Source of the DNA: Lagopus muta
Taxonomy: Eukaryota; Chordata; Aves; Galliformes; Phasianidae
Assembly: GCF_023343835.1 (NCBI RefSeq)
Contig: NC_064433.1
Span: 67,602,032 to 67,666,031 of the forward strand
Reading direction: 5' to 3'
DNA length: 64,000 bases
Every line of letters starts with the position of its first letter. The stretch's first letter is position 1. The position numbers and the translations under genes are program-made. The notes under the pieces are model-generated. The model saw nothing but the letters and a program-made list of their open reading frames with translations, was not told the origin of the DNA and searched no databases. Positions 23,139 through 35,825 of this stretch are shown one piece after another.

Positions 23139-24230
23139 TCAGTGCCATTTAAAGTCCATCTTCAAGACATCATATGTGGCAGGGCAGAAATGAGAATGCA
23201 GCTGAGCCAGCAAAGCCTGCGATGTGATCTCTAGCCTTGTCCCTTGGCTCTTCTTGTTCCATACATGCACAGCATAGGTGTTCTTCAGCAGTTCATTCAG
23301 CTCAGTGGAGCTGACTGCTTCAAAGTATTTCTTCCAGTCCTGCCACCGAATGGGATAAAAAGCCTCTCGTGGAAGAGCACTCACCCCTTTGCAGCTCTTA
23401 GTGCTCCGAAGACTCCTGATGGAACACCACTTCTTAAAGACACGCGTTAGGAGCTGTGGGCCTTGATGCCCCCAGATCCAGCTGTTGTAGTTCTCCACAA
23501 AGTCCTGCATACAAAGCTCTATGAACTTGTGTTTGGGTGTAAAGGACAGAAAGGCTCCATTCAGTACATACTTGGACTGGGTGCCAAGCACATTGGTGAG
23601 GTTCTTTAAGTTCTTAAGCACAATGAAGTCTGTGTCCAGGTAGATGCCCCCAAACTTCCACATGATGGCAATTCTGCAGGCGTCAGACAGGATGGGCAGG
23701 AAATAAGGTTCCCAGCGCTGCTGAGCCTGCAAGTACCACTTTGCTAGAGGTGTCCCAGAGAACAGCTCCGACAAATCCAAGGGACGGATTTCCACATTGG
23801 GGAAGCAGCTTAGCAATGAGAAGCCCCAGTGGTTGGGTAATGAGGCATTTCTGTTTGCCAGGCCTTTCATGAGCACCACGACCCTCGTCCCTGGATGCGT
23901 CCGGGCAGCTGACTCCACAGAGCACATGAATAGGTAATTTGGGTTGGTTCGTTCAGAGGTCTCCACAAAAAACACATCTCCTGGGGGAGGAGGAGGTTCA
24001 CCAGCAACAGCACAGGGAGGAGAGGGAACAGAGTGAGCACAGCGGATCTGAACAGGCAAGTAGACTTGGTCCCTGTCCTTAGAGTCCTCCGTGATCCTCC
24101 AGTACAACACGATGGAGACAAAGGACATGAACTTAAAGGCAAGGATGAAGAGAGTTCTGAGCTTGTGGCCAAGCACCACCCGGGTCAGCTTTAGCAGGCA
24201 GTTGGGCATCCTGAGCATTCTTGTTCCCAT
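23139..24230 (-). CDS. A4GALT: Lactosylceramide 4-alpha-galactosyltransferase (Gb3/P1-Pk synthase)
   Basis: Golgi type II enzyme that adds galactose in alpha-1,4 linkage to lactosylceramide, making globotriaosylceramide. The single coding exon encodes 363 residues (human 353). From the N-terminus there is a short basic tail, a membrane anchor at about 26-44 (TLFILAFKFMSFVSIVLYW), a Pro-rich stem (about 70-83), and a catalytic domain with RTNPNYLFMCSVESAARTHP, the metal-binding DxD at 199-201 within GGIYLDTDFIVLKNL, and IWGHQGPQLLTRVFKKWCS. The C-terminal part has AVHVWNKKSQGTR. Possible N-glycosylation sites are NAS (127) and NLT (210). The start at 24230 is chosen because the open frame upstream (to 24314) crosses a good splice acceptor (cccctccag, AG at 24262-24261) and is therefore intronic. 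No disruption is seen. ARFGAP3 beyond it matches conserved synteny. Confidence 0.96.
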   Translation of the reverse strand: MGTRMLRMPNCLLKLTRVVLGHKLRTLFILAFKFMSFVSIVLYWRITEDSKDRDQVYLPVQIRCAHSVPSPPCAVAGEPPPPPGDVFFVETSERTNPNYLFMCSVESAARTHPGTRVVVLMKGLANRNASLPNHWGFSLLSCFPNVEIRPLDLSELFSGTPLAKWYLQAQQRWEPYFLPILSDACRIAIMWKFGGIYLDTDFIVLKNLKNLTNVLGTQSKYVLNGAFLSFTPKHKFIELCMQDFVENYNSWIWGHQGPQLLTRVFKKWCSIRSLRSTKSCKGVSALPREAFYPIRWQDWKKYFEAVSSTELNELLKNTYAVHVWNKKSQGTRLEITSQALLAQLHSHFCPATYDVLKMDFKWH

Positions 24231-24260
24231 CAGAGCTTGCTCTTCCAGAAGAAATGTGAT
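24231..24260 (-). other. A4GALT: 5' UTR part of the A4GALT coding exon with splice acceptor
   Basis: A pyrimidine-rich tract and CAG on the minus strand precede this 30-base leader, so the coding exon would begin at 24260 and the ATG at 24230. This matches the mammalian layout, in which the whole coding region is in the last exon. Confidence 0.65.
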
Positions 24261-24654
24261 CTGGAGGGGAAGAAAGCAGAAAAAGAGACAAGCAGTCAGC
24301 AGACCACGAGCCACAATATATCACTATGGCAGAGCTGCATATGAACTCTCCTGTATGCCAGCATGCTAAATTATGTCTTAAGGATATTTCTAAAGAAGTG
24401 TCCTGGCTTCTCCATTCTGCAGCAGTGCCCACAGGTCCGCACCAGAAACCACAGTCCCTATATAGATTGTTAGAGTGCATGGTAAAACACACTTGCACAC
24501 CTACAAAGAAGCTCAAGGGGTTGGTGGCAGAAGGGGAGCTCAAGAAACAACCCTCTGGGCTCTTCCCAGAACCATCACAGGGACCACAGCCCATCAGAGG
24601 CCCATCTGCACAAATTCTGTGTAGTGTAGGAGCACAGAAGTGCAGAATCATCAT

Positions 24655-24795
24655 ATCACAGAATCACAGAATGGCTGAGGTGGGAAAGTGACCTCTGGAC
24701 ATCTTCCAGTCCAAACCCCTGCTCCAGCAGGGCCACTCAGAGCAAGGTGCCCAGGCCCACATCCAGGTGGCTTTTGGAGATCTCCAGCATAGAAG
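24655..24795 (-). repeat. CR1 LINE 3' end, minus orientation
   Basis: Begins 'cacagaatcacagaatggct', followed by 'cagtccaaacccctgctcca', 'gcaaggtgcccaggcccaca' and 'ggcttttggagatctccag'. This is a CR1 subfamily different from those at 16-19 kb. It is short and 5'-truncated. Confidence 0.85.
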
Positions 24796-24949
24796 ACTCT
24801 CTTCTATTTATCACAAACCAAGATTTACCCTCAATTCCCTGGATACGTGCCATGCTTGCCTACATGCTTGCCACTTGTCAAGAAATACAGTCTTTATTCC
24901 ATTTTATCTTCATGAGTCTGTCATTTTCAAATCAGATGTGTTTCAAATC

Positions 24950-25044
24950 AGAATTGCCTTCACCTGTGCTCCCTGTGCTTCACTCGTTGCTCGCCTCAGG
25001 TGATCAATCAGAGGTTCAGGCCGTGATTCAGCAGTTCCCATACA
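24950..25044 (-). mobile_element. Fragment of the solo-LTR family at 17287-17611, fossil
   Basis: About 95 bases match the U3 start of the nested LTR: 'gaattgccttcacctgtgct', 'caggtgatcaatcagaggtt' and 'cagcagttcccataca'. The remaining two thirds of the LTR are absent. It lies within the inferred first intron of A4GALT. Confidence 0.8.
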
Positions 25045-28000
25045 AAGGGAGATATGCATAATTTAGAATAAATAAAGTCAATACAGTCCATCAGCAAAAG
25101 CAGGAGCTTTATGTCATGAACTAAAAAGTGCAGAATGTAACAGCGAACTCAATCAGCCTGCTACAGATAGCTACAGATCAGCTTAATAACAGAACAGAAC
25201 CTTCCACTTTAGATCATTTATACTTCAGTTGAAAAAAAAGAAAAGAAAAATCTCAGCTGAGATTCATCTCAGTTCAGTTTTTCCTCCATTTGAAGGAGAG
25301 TTCAACACCCTGTGATTTTGCAGCATGTCTCAAGTCCCTCAGTTTGCACACATCATCTGGCTGGCAGCACTGCGCTCTGTCGGGCTTGGGAGCTGCCATG
25401 TCACAGCAAGCAGCCCTTTCTTCCATTCTCTTTCTTTGAGACTTGAAGAGGACAATGAACACTTTCTTCCCATATAGCTACAAGAAATGGCAAGACCATG
25501 TCATCTGCCCCAACTCTCTTCTCTCCCTCTTCTCTCTATGACCCACTTCAGTTCAGAAGGAAGAAGAGCACACGAGCATGGGAGACCTTTCTACTGTATG
25601 GCTTTTGCCTCCACCACTTGTTCCAATATGACTGCTCATAAACACATGCAGCTGGCCAGTGCTGGCTCTTCTCTAAAGCACTGTAAACAGGAAAACACCA
25701 AAGTGCCAACACAGCAATGCAAGTATATGCCAGTCTCGTATATGGAAGAGGAAATGCTACCCAAGTGACATGTAGATGGGCTTTGTATGGTTTGCCATGT
25801 GATCTGTAAGCAGTTTGCATCCCAGCACAGTGAGCATACTGTTGCAGTCTTGACTTCAGAAATTCAATATCATGTGATTTATTACCAACTACCTTTTTCT
25901 AAATTTATTAGCAATCAACTTTACTTTTAATTTCCAATTCAGCTCCTGAGCAGAAGAAGTGAAACAATTAAACAAATAGTTTGGGAAATACCTTTCCTCT
26001 CTTTTCCCAGGCTCCTCTTCAGCTCCTCTTTCTCCCCTCCTGCCAAGTACCAGCTTCCTTTCTTTTCCCTGCTGCTTACACTCAGTCTGTTCCTGTTCCT
26101 TTGGTCAATGCATAACAGCTTATTTTCGCCACTCTTTGCATCTTATTCCTTCCCAACACTGCTTCTTGCTTCTTACAACTCTTCTGCCCAGCCCTCCACA
26201 GCCTGCAGTCCTTCAGAGCGTACCCACCCTGGCAGAGGCTCTCTGCAGGACACAGGGAAATCCCCATTCTGACATCAATCATCCACCAGCCGCAGATCCA
26301 CAGGCATGTCCCTGTGCCCCTATGGTTCCTCTTCCGGCACAGACCTTCAAGGGTATCCCTGCCCCAGCTTGGGTTGTCCACATGCCACAATCCCTCAAGG
26401 GTACTTTTACTGCACTACCTCCTCCAAGGACAGCACCTCCACCCATGTACCCTTCCACACCTCTCCTCCTCGCCCTCCCTTCACTCTGGAGACATTTCTT
26501 TGTGCACGTCCTCACACCTCCTTTTGCATGCCCTCCAGTGTTTCCTCTCAGGTCTCCTCTGCCTCCTCACATCTTTGCTCATGTCTCCTTTTGCTTGTCC
26601 TCATGCAGGTCTGTACCTTCCTCCTGTCCCTTGTCACCTTTTCAAGTCCCATTCTGTGATTCCTCAAGTCACCTCACGCCTACCCCCTGTGACTTTTGTT
26701 CATAGCAGCTGTCTCTGTTTCTTAAACACACTTGGGCAGAGGTGCCACGAGGAGCTGACTAGTTGCAGTTTTGGTGTGCAATGAGTTGTTATGCTCATGG
26801 CCTCCTCCCACTCAGCCCACCCCCTGCAGCTCCAGTTCCCCAGAGCCTGCCAGTTAAGTTCCTCATTGTTTGGGGTTTTTTTTCCTCTGCAAGGGAAATA
26901 CGCATTTGGATTTTGGCTTACCACCTGTCGAGCAGTTCTGCACCACTGGTGCAAACAAAAGAAGTCATACTATTGGCGGTGAAGGTCACTGCCCCTCGAG
27001 AGGCTCATGTATTTGTGTCCCTTTGTGGCAACATCTGCTTCCCAATGTTCCCTTTACAATGGAAAGTCTTTAAACAAATAAAGTACATGAGAGACCGTAA
27101 GTTCACATTTACATTTACCTACTTGTAGTACAAAGGGCTTGCCAGTTAAACCAATCTAAGATCAAATTTCCACAAAAAAGGGGGATTCGTTCAAGTGTTT
27201 AGGGCAGAAAATTCAGCCTACAAAGTCCTCCAATAGTTTAGCTTCCAGAGAACAGCTTGACTGAAGAATAAATCTTGGGAAAAGGTAATCAAGAGAGCAC
27301 TACTGCTCCCCCAACACCTCTCCTATAAGCAGTGGGGAAATAGCAATGTCCCAAAAATAGCAATGCTTTCTCTTTAAGCTACTCAGCAGCCCAAGGGAAG
27401 AGAAGGATCTCTGGCAGTAAATAATAGCAGCAGATGACAACAGCTGTTCCAGCAACAGCAGTGAAGCACCAGGGAAAGCACAAGCACTCATCCTATAGCT
27501 CCCTTTGCTTCAAGTGACAGCCAGCCAAGCATGGCTGGAGCAGCGTGCTGTGCACTGAGCAAGGCACAGAGAACGGCAGTCAGAACCTGCCACGAGGCAG
27601 ATGGGGCTGCACTTCACTGTAGGTGGCAGAAGAGAACCCCAGAGCACATCTCTGTGGGTCAGGCAAGGTGCTGCTTTTAAATGTTGTGTTTCATATGCTG
27701 CCTAACGCTGAGCCCAGGATGTTTTCCCAAGTGAATGTTGCAAGAGACCTGGAGTGTTTTGCTGCTGCTTAATGGAGGATGTCTTATCCATAATCAATTC
27801 CTCTGTTTACATGTTTCAGCTGTTGCCTTGGTTTTCCCCGGAAAGCGGTGACAAGTGTTCTAGGGGTAGCACCTGTACCTTTCCTCTAAAAGCCATTAGA
27901 AACACTTCACAAGGAAATACAAAAAAAAATCCCAAAACCTCAATCAAAGGAAAAATGACCAAGTAAACTTTTGAATAACCTTTGTTACACCAAAATTAAG

Positions 28001-31000
28001 TAAATTAAACACGAACCTAGAGCTCAGAGAATTTAGAATAACTAGTGGGTGTAATTTGCATCAAAATCATCCACCACCACATGTGGTGGTAAGGCCAGAG
28101 AAGAAGCTGCTGAAAGTTTGCATAAATCAGCTTTCGGTTGATGTGTTTCAGAGCTACAGAAATGCATTTCCTTTCTTTCAAGAACAATGGAAAATCAAAG
28201 CTGGCAAAGCTTTCATCACAAACAAGTTAGGAAAAAGGCAGACCTACAGATTATGCACATTGTCAAAGCAAAGCTTGTGACATTTTTCAGCTCAAAGACC
28301 GTGCACAACACTGCTCTGCTCTGTTCCTTCAGCTTTTACCCCTTTGATAGTTCAAGTTCAGCACTGTTACAAACCCGGTACATAGCAAGTGATGCAGTGA
28401 TTTGTTACAATGTGCTGGGTAGAGTTATGGTCAAGATTGGTCTTTAGGAATACTTGGTATGAGGCATTCTGCAGCAGAACGGTGGAGGTGGGACTGGTGT
28501 TTGAAGCTATGCTTTTCGGTCCTGCCCCCAGGCCACAACAGCAAACACAAATCAGAGGCATGAAGCCACTCGTGATCTCAGCCTCAGAGAGAAGTGGTCT
28601 TTCAAAAGTCTACTCAGGTGCTGTAGTTAACATGTTTAAAATGCCTTGACTTTGTCCACAAACTGTATCTACGTCAAAGCATTTTGCTTATTAATGCTTC
28701 CCCCAGTACTATCACTGTCCATTGGGTTAACTCATGATGTAACCACGTCAACTCTTGCAACATGCAAATGCACCACATTGGTGATCTAGGTGAGGCCCTG
28801 TCTTTCCCCATTTGCACCGTGAAAGTAATTCATGACAGAAGTGGGGTTCTGTGAAATCCACGAGTCATGGATGCTTGGAAGGAGGGTGTACAGAAACAGT
28901 GAAAATGGCTAAAAGAGATGGAAAACGGCTAGGTGGGATTGGAGTAGGGTAGCTAACAGTTGTTTTAATTGGGAAATCCTGCAAGAAGAATTTCAGAGGT
29001 GGCAGTCGCAAACGTGAAAGAACAGAGGAAAAGGAACTTTTCACTGGTCTCCACACAGAGGTACCAGATGCTGGAAGCATTTTGCTTAGAACTGCAAAAC
29101 AAAGAGTAGAAACCTGAGTACAGGCATTAAAAACCAGCTCACAAGCCACTTTACATTAAGCTAAGGATGCCTAAGCACGAGCAGCTGCCCTTGAGTCTCA
29201 CAGTCACGACAAAAGCCAATTATTTCAAGAATTAAGAACTAACATCATTTCTCTGGTTTTACAACTGCTCAAGCAGAAATGCACATGCCCAACCTCAGTG
29301 AAATCCCTGGAAGAAAATACACACTGACGTTTGGCATTGTGAAGGATGACTCTGAGGCTGAACTTTCTGCCACCACACAGTTGTCCAAACCTAAGCAGGA
29401 AAACACAGCCTCTCTGCACCCTATTACTAAAAATTTCATGGTGCAACTTCTCCTGCCAATGGAGGTGCTCCTCCACTGCCTTGGGTCACCACAACCTCTA
29501 TCAATTGTATTGCAGATCAGTTTGGGCAAATATCCATAAAATATTCCAAATATTCAGAGGAGAACTGGTTTGGATGAGTGTGATGATGCTGCACACCTTG
29601 AGATCAGGATGAAGTCAGACAGATATTCCTGGAAAACTGAATAGTTCTTCAAAGTTCCAGCAGAGGTGCAGTTGAAAATACCTTCTCTTTATTAAATTCA
29701 GCGTGACATGGTATAATGCAAATGTGTAGAAGATGAGCATATAATCTTCCTCCCTCCCTGGGATACTTTTGAACGCTTCTCTGAGTGGACTGGCCGCCCA
29801 GAATATCCTTAATGCACAAGGTGCAATACCCTGGGACGTCTGTGATAGCAACAGATACAGGGAAAGCAAGTTTAGCCTTAATGTTGCATAGGGAGACTCA
29901 GACTTGGATTAGAAGGACTTCAAGACTGGACATCCTTCAGAAATAGTACCCCTATCTTGACTAACCACTGGGAAGGAAATGTTAAGGTTGCACAATGGTC
30001 AATAAGCCATGACACAAAAGCTATATGGAAAACTGAGAATGAGCAAGCTGAAGGTTTAGAATAAGAAAACAGAAAGTTGAAAGGTGAATTAAAAGGGAAG
30101 AACTAGAATTAAGTATGACAAAAGGCCTGTCATAGTGACTGTGACGGAAATATTTGGGACAGCCCAGGTGAATCTGATGGCAAGGTAACTGATTCTATAA
30201 CCTCTTTATGAAACAAGAAATCATTGCTGTTGACTCACAGGGGAATAATCCACAGAGGTGGGATTCTACTATAGTTTGAGATTTTAATGTGGATGCCGTG
30301 TACCAAAAACAGCCTAGGTAGTCAATCATTAAATGGTGATGCCTCCTCTGGCATGGCGAAGCAGCAAGAGTATCTCTGTTTGCACTAGTGGCAGATTTGG
30401 CTTTAGGTCCCGGAATTCCCACCCTCAGAGGGAATGTACTCAAACCCTACGAACCTTCGCTATTGGGTGGATCCACTACCAAGACTGTGGCTGGGAATGT
30501 CTTATCACTTGACAAGCTCCAGATTAATTTCAGGAAGCATTATTACTAGCAACTCCTATAACCTTATTACACTGAGCTGAAGCCCCAGGTGAATAAGCTA
30601 GTGCATGGCTCATTCCTGCTATGTCCCCTGACTTGAGGTCTGTTGAAAAAGGACAGGGAAATGAGCATGACATGCTTCAATGGCAAGGCCCTACCCCATT
30701 CACCATATGGGATGAATCATACTGATGAACTGCTGGTTTGGCATGAAATGAAACACTGTGAGAAACCTTCCTCTTAAAATTGTTGTTTTATGTACACCAT
30801 GATTGGATCACACTCAGTGGTTACAGTAGTGCCTGTTCCAGCATCCCTGGGGATGTATCAGCAATCATGATGTTGAGTTTGCGAACAACATATCTCAGGT
30901 GGGTGATGAATCAGATTGCTGATCTGGCACCCTCCAACATTGGATACTGAATTCTGATTGTTAGCAGAACCAATCCACAGTGCATTTTGGAACCAACCTA

Positions 31001-31636
31001 ATTTGGCAAACTTACTTCCCAGCACTGAATAATCCGAATCATCAAAAACTCTTGAAGCATGCTTCCATGGGCCATGGCAAGCCCACTTAGAGCTTTACAG
31101 TATGCCACTGTGTACAAATGAAGAGCAGGTGGGAAAAACATGCAGTTATACCTTTTTTACAATCATGCCCAAGCACAGTTTCTGTTTAAATGTAACAGCA
31201 CACAAGCTTGTCCTGATGCTGATCAGGGCCTGTGATAATGGCTCAGCAATTACAAACAAATGTGCATTTAATGGCTTGAAATTTCAGAATCTCACATGCA
31301 ATGCTAATAACAAATTCTCAAAGATGCTGCAATTTCACTGGCCCTAATTCTACATGACATAGTCTGCCGAGTAATGGTCAGCTGAGTAATAACAATAGCT
31401 GGAATACAGTTTGCCCAGACAACGTCTGGCTGTACAAATGGAAACCTATTTTGCAAAATCTGGTTGAGCCAAACATGCAACTTAATTGTTCTCCTGACCC
31501 ACAGTGCTCATTCTGCAAACATCAAAACAACTCCAGATACTGTTTAAACAGTTGGATGGCTGTGGTTTTTTGGCATTGGTATGTATAAAAGTATACCACC
31601 ACAGTGGGTTGCTACTTAATCACATAACTACAGATT
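25045..31636. other. Long stretch without recognised gene (inferred A4GALT intron)
   Basis: If the CpG island at 35 kb is the A4GALT promoter, this is intron. Positions 26000-26720 are strongly C/T-rich on the plus strand, producing long Pro/Ser-rich frames (up to 189 codons) that I take as composition artefacts. Positions 29.9-31.6 kb have an even texture with few simple repeats and no family I recognise. No tRNA, rRNA or exon was identified. Confidence 0.4.
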
Positions 31637-32437
31637 CATAATCACAGAATGGCTTGGGTTAGAAGGGGCCTTAGAGCCCACCCAGTTCCAACCCTCTGCC
31701 ATGGACAGGGTTACTGCTCACTGAGGCTGCCCAGGGCCCCATCCAACCGGGCTCTGAACACCTCAAGGGATGGGACAGCACAACTTCTCTCAGCAGCCTA
31801 TGCTACTGCTTCACTATCCTCGGAATAAAGAATTTCTTTCTAATATAGAATCTAAATCTGCCCTTTTTTTAGTTTAAAACCACTCTCCCTAGATATATCA
31901 CTAGCAGACTATGTAAAAAGTCTGTCCCCATCCTGTTTATAAGCTCTTTTTAGGTACTGGAAGGCCATAATGATGTCTCACTGAAGCTTTCTCTTTTCCA
32001 GGATTAACAAGCTCAGCTCCCTCAGTCTTCCATTGTATAAGAGGTGCTCCAGTCCTCTGAGCATCTTTGTGGCTCTCCTCTGGACCTGCTCCAGCAGCTC
32101 CACATCTTTCTTGTGCTGAGGGCCCCAGACTTGGACATAATGCTCCAGGTGAAGAGAGGGACAATCGCCTCCCTAGCTCTGTTGACCACTTTTGATGCAG
32201 TCCAGATTACAGCCTTCTGGACTGCAACTGTTGGCTCATGTCCAGCTTTTCATCCACCAGAACCTCCAAGTCCTTTTCCACCGGGTTGCTCTCAATGAAT
32301 ACTTCCAGTGTGCACACATATCTGGGGTTGCCCCGACCCAAGTGCAAAACACTGTACTTGGCCTTGTTGAATCTCATTAGGTTCACACAAGTCCACTTTT
32401 CAAGCTTGTCCAGGTCCCTTTCGATGGCACAATACCA
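31637..32437 (-). repeat. CR1 LINE 3' part, about 0.8 kb, minus orientation
   Basis: Begins 'aatcacagaatggcttgggt' and passes through 'ccagggccccatccaaccgg', 'gaataaagaatttctttcta', 'ggtgctccagtcctctgagc', 'ttcttgtgctgagggcccca' and 'agcttttcatccaccagaac', reaching 'ttgaatctcattaggttcac' near 32370, so it extends into the end of the reverse transcriptase ORF. Collinear and moderately diverged. Confidence 0.92.
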
Positions 32438-34925
32438 TAACACACCTCAAGCCTTATGCATTTCAATCTAAATAACTGACACTTATTTTTCCAAATACCC
32501 GATACCCAGTTTATCATAAGCACAGAATATTCAAACCCTTAGCAACAAGATCAACTGCATTTCATAAGGCTGTATGCTTACTGCTTCTAAACTTGGGTGC
32601 TTCTGAACCAAAATGAGCTATTGATAACACCTCTGCTGTACTCAAAATTACCCAAAATACAACGATAGATGCTTTAACAAACCCACAGATGGAGCTCACT
32701 TTCACAATTTGCAATTTGAAATCATGAGGCCTTAGGCCATCTTTTAGCTTCACAATGAGGAGTTTCTGCATTCATGTGACTTGTTGCTTTTTAAGAGGTT
32801 GGATATGGTGTGAATGCTATTCAGCAGCACATCCTTATTTGTCACCAAACTGTGCAAGGACAACCCTTGCTCAAAGGTCTGTCCAACAATTGGGCCAGAC
32901 CTCAGTGTGTAGGGATGGCATGCCTTACCAATAGTAGCTTTTATTTTAATTGCAGGCTCTATTCTTTTCTGTATTCTTTAATGTATCTTGTACCACTTTA
33001 CTGTGTGTTTCCCTCCTTTCTAAATCAATATGATTCATGTGTGCTTTACCTTCCAAACCACCCCAGAAGCTCCAGCATTGCTCTCACATGGCCATAAGAC
33101 TCCTCCACCTCAGGCACTAGGTGGCAAGAAAGACAAAGCAAGTATAGCGTAGTCTCACTCCTAACAAGTCAGAACTGGCTGCGGGCCAGGGGCATGGGTG
33201 GTTCGTGTCCTTACGCTGGTAGGTTGAACTCCGTAAAGACAGCCCCTACCAGTGGCCTGAATGGTGGTTCTCTCCACCCAGCTTCAGTAATACAAAACAG
33301 GCCTGGCTTTTGCCCAAGATGGATGCGCTAAATGTTCTCCTCTGTTTCTCCTGTTCCTTTTGCTCCCTTAGCAGATGAAGCTTTGTTGGGACAGTGGTGG
33401 ACTTGTGACGTGATGACATTAACTCCAGAACCCTGCAAAACACCACAGCCCTGATACAGATCTGCTTTGAGGTGACGCTCTGTCCATCACTTTTGCTTTG
33501 TGACAGTCGCTGACATTACACCTGTTTCCAGGTGAAGTCACCACCCAAAATAAGATCTGTGGATCTGTTCTGGAAACTGAGTTACCAACAAAGTAAGGGA
33601 TTTAATATGTTTGTTTGGGCAGGAGTGGCTGAGAAAGACAACCCCAGATAAGTGCAGAGAAAAAGATCTGAAAGAAGACGCAGCAAGCAGAAGACTTTCA
33701 CATGCATGGGAAGTACATGCCGTGAGGAGCTAAATGATAGTGTATGAGGACAGGAAGAGCTTGAACAATGTTCCCAACCTCTCCTGACATCACATGCTAG
33801 ACCATGATGCAAACCCCAACAGTATAAATGGCAAGATTACTCCATGCTGTACTCTACTGATGCGGTCTCATTCCCACATGGAAAAAGTACATTTGCGTGG
33901 TTTTATGTGCTAGCTGCAACTGGCAGGCAGCACCTTACCTCTGTGGTTATGACCAAATAAAAAAATTAGATGGATAAAGAATTACACATAAGAACTTGCC
34001 AAAGTATGGGTCGATATCAAAAGAAAAGCAAACCAGCAGCTAATTGAGCTAATTGCAGCTGAATCCACTCCCTTCCTCCTCGGGCTTTTCTTTCACACTC
34101 CTTTGCCCCTGCCATGCCCAGCCCTGAAAAGCTTGAGCACCATAAAGTGAATTCTTACTTGTTTGGCTTCCAGAACTGGTTTTGCTCCACTGCAGAGTGA
34201 GACACAAACAATGGCATAAAGAGGTGCTGCAAGAAGCAGCATTCAGGTGGCTGCACTATTACAGCTGCACATCACTGAGCTCAGTGGCATCATCAAATTG
34301 CATCCCGAGGCTTCACAGTCCCCAGCTGCTAAATCTGGCCCTGTGAGACTGCTGGCTTCTTTGGAGACACTGTCTGCTGGAAGCTGTTAATGCCTTGAGA
34401 GCCAGTGGGAAACCAATGAGAAGGGAAATGTGGGTAACAGCCATGAGCTGCACACCTGCAATCAACTCAGGGCAGGCAGGTTGCTATTCACCTGATATCT
34501 GACCCTCAAGGAAGAGTACTGCTTTTATGCTGACAGATGATGAGCATGAGAAAAGAAGGGCGTTCATGTTGACTTCCCAGTCATCGGTTCTCCCCACAAA
34601 ACCAGTGCCTGGAGACACAGCTGGATTTGTGCTTCTGGCTTTCATGATAACAAAAATAGTCATAGTGCAAAGCTGGCAGCGCTTGGCAGAAGCTGGGGTG
34701 GGATGCAGGCAGGATGCAGAAACATCCGGCCTGTGCAGAGCAGCCCCTCATGCATTGGGAAACAACGCACTGGTTTAGATCACTCTTAGCCAATACTGTG
34801 GGACTCACCATCTTTCAACTTCCCAGCTTTTAGGTCACTAAGTACAGGAGTTACTCATTTCTTCACAACTGCTTTGCCAGGGCTCTCTCCCCCTATTACC
34901 ACAGCAAGCATTCCCACAGCCCTCT
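32438..34925. other. No recognised gene; upstream part of inferred A4GALT intron
   Basis: Only short open frames without motifs are present. No clear repeat was recognised. G+C content rises toward the CpG island at the right end. Confidence 0.4.
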
Positions 34926-34989
34926 CGTGAGGCTCAGTCCTTCTTCTCCAGCCCTCCCTCCAGCCTTAGCCCTGCTCAAATCCCAGCAC

Positions 34990-35825
34990 TTTCCAGGTCA
35001 GCTCCGTCAGTTCACGAAGGCCGTCCGAGCTCCCCCGTCACCAGCTCTGTTGCTTCTCCCCCTGGGTCCGGGTCAGCCGCACCCCGCCCGAGCCTTCCTT
35101 TGCACCTCATCTTCTCACCGCACCGCTGCCCGGCGGCGGACCCGGCTGTCGATTCGTCCTTCTCGGGTTGCACGGCGCCTTTCAGCCCGCACGACATGCG
35201 GGCACCGTGCGTGCAGCCCCTTCGGAAAGCGATGCCCGCTTGTAGCACGGACGGATGGCAGAGGACGCAGCGCAGCGGTAGGAGGCAGACCTCTTCGCCC
35301 GGGCTCTCCGCAGCACTACGAGCGGACAGACTGCGAGCTCCAAGCAGAGCGGCTCCAGCTCCCGGGAAGCTCAGGGCAAAGCTGCGACGAAGACGGACGC
35401 GCTGCGCCCATGGAAAAAATCCGCCGCGGAAAAAAAATAAAAAAATAAAAAAAATTCTCCAATTCCCCCCGTCGCGCCGGGCGGGTCGGGGCCGCCGACC
35501 CCGGTGGCAGCCCCACGCCCCGTCCCCCCGCGATCGCCCCGCGCTCCGCTCACCTCCGCGCCCTCCGGCAGCGCCTAGGAGCCGGACTGGGATCGGGACC
35601 GCACTCGGACCCGGGCCGGGTACCCCAGCCACCGGCCCGGCAGCGCCGCCCCCGCCCCGCCCGCAGGCCGGGGCCGCCTCCTGAAGGCACCGTCATGGAA
35701 GGATCGCGGCCGATTTGTTCCCCTCCGTGTTGGGATGTCGGCCTGCGGGGCCGGCCGGCTGCGGTGAAAAGGACCGGGATGCAGAGGCGCGGCCCCGCGT
35801 TGCGGGGAGAGAGCAACAGGAGTCA
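34990..35825 (-). promoter_or_regulatory. A4GALT: CpG island with probable first noncoding exon of A4GALT
   Basis: This is the only dense CpG cluster in the window, with high G+C, several GC-box-like CCCCGCCC/GGGCGG strings and Sp1-type sites, so it should be a promoter. On the minus strand a strong splice donor (GGAG then gtgagc) places an exon end at 35554. The acceptor of the A4GALT coding exon lies about 11.3 kb downstream on the same strand, fitting a noncoding first exon as in mammals. Initiation would be somewhere at 35.6-35.8 kb. A second, plus-strand transcript from a bidirectional island is possible. The overlapping open frames of up to 206 codons on both strands are effects of G+C content. 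Confidence 0.65.

Noticed and set aside
26136-26705. 189-codon Pro/Ser-rich plus-strand open frame
   Set aside because: It lies wholly in a C/T-biased tract, all plus frames there are open and Pro/Ser/Leu-rich, and there is no domain or splice context.
29880-31630. Suspected old retroelement interior
   Set aside because: The even texture hinted at a coding relic, but I found no protease, polymerase, integrase or envelope motif on either strand.
34927-35684. Long open frames on both strands (173, 194 and 206 codons)
   Set aside because: They overlap each other in a CpG island where stop codons are rare, and they are Arg/Ala/Pro-rich with no motif.
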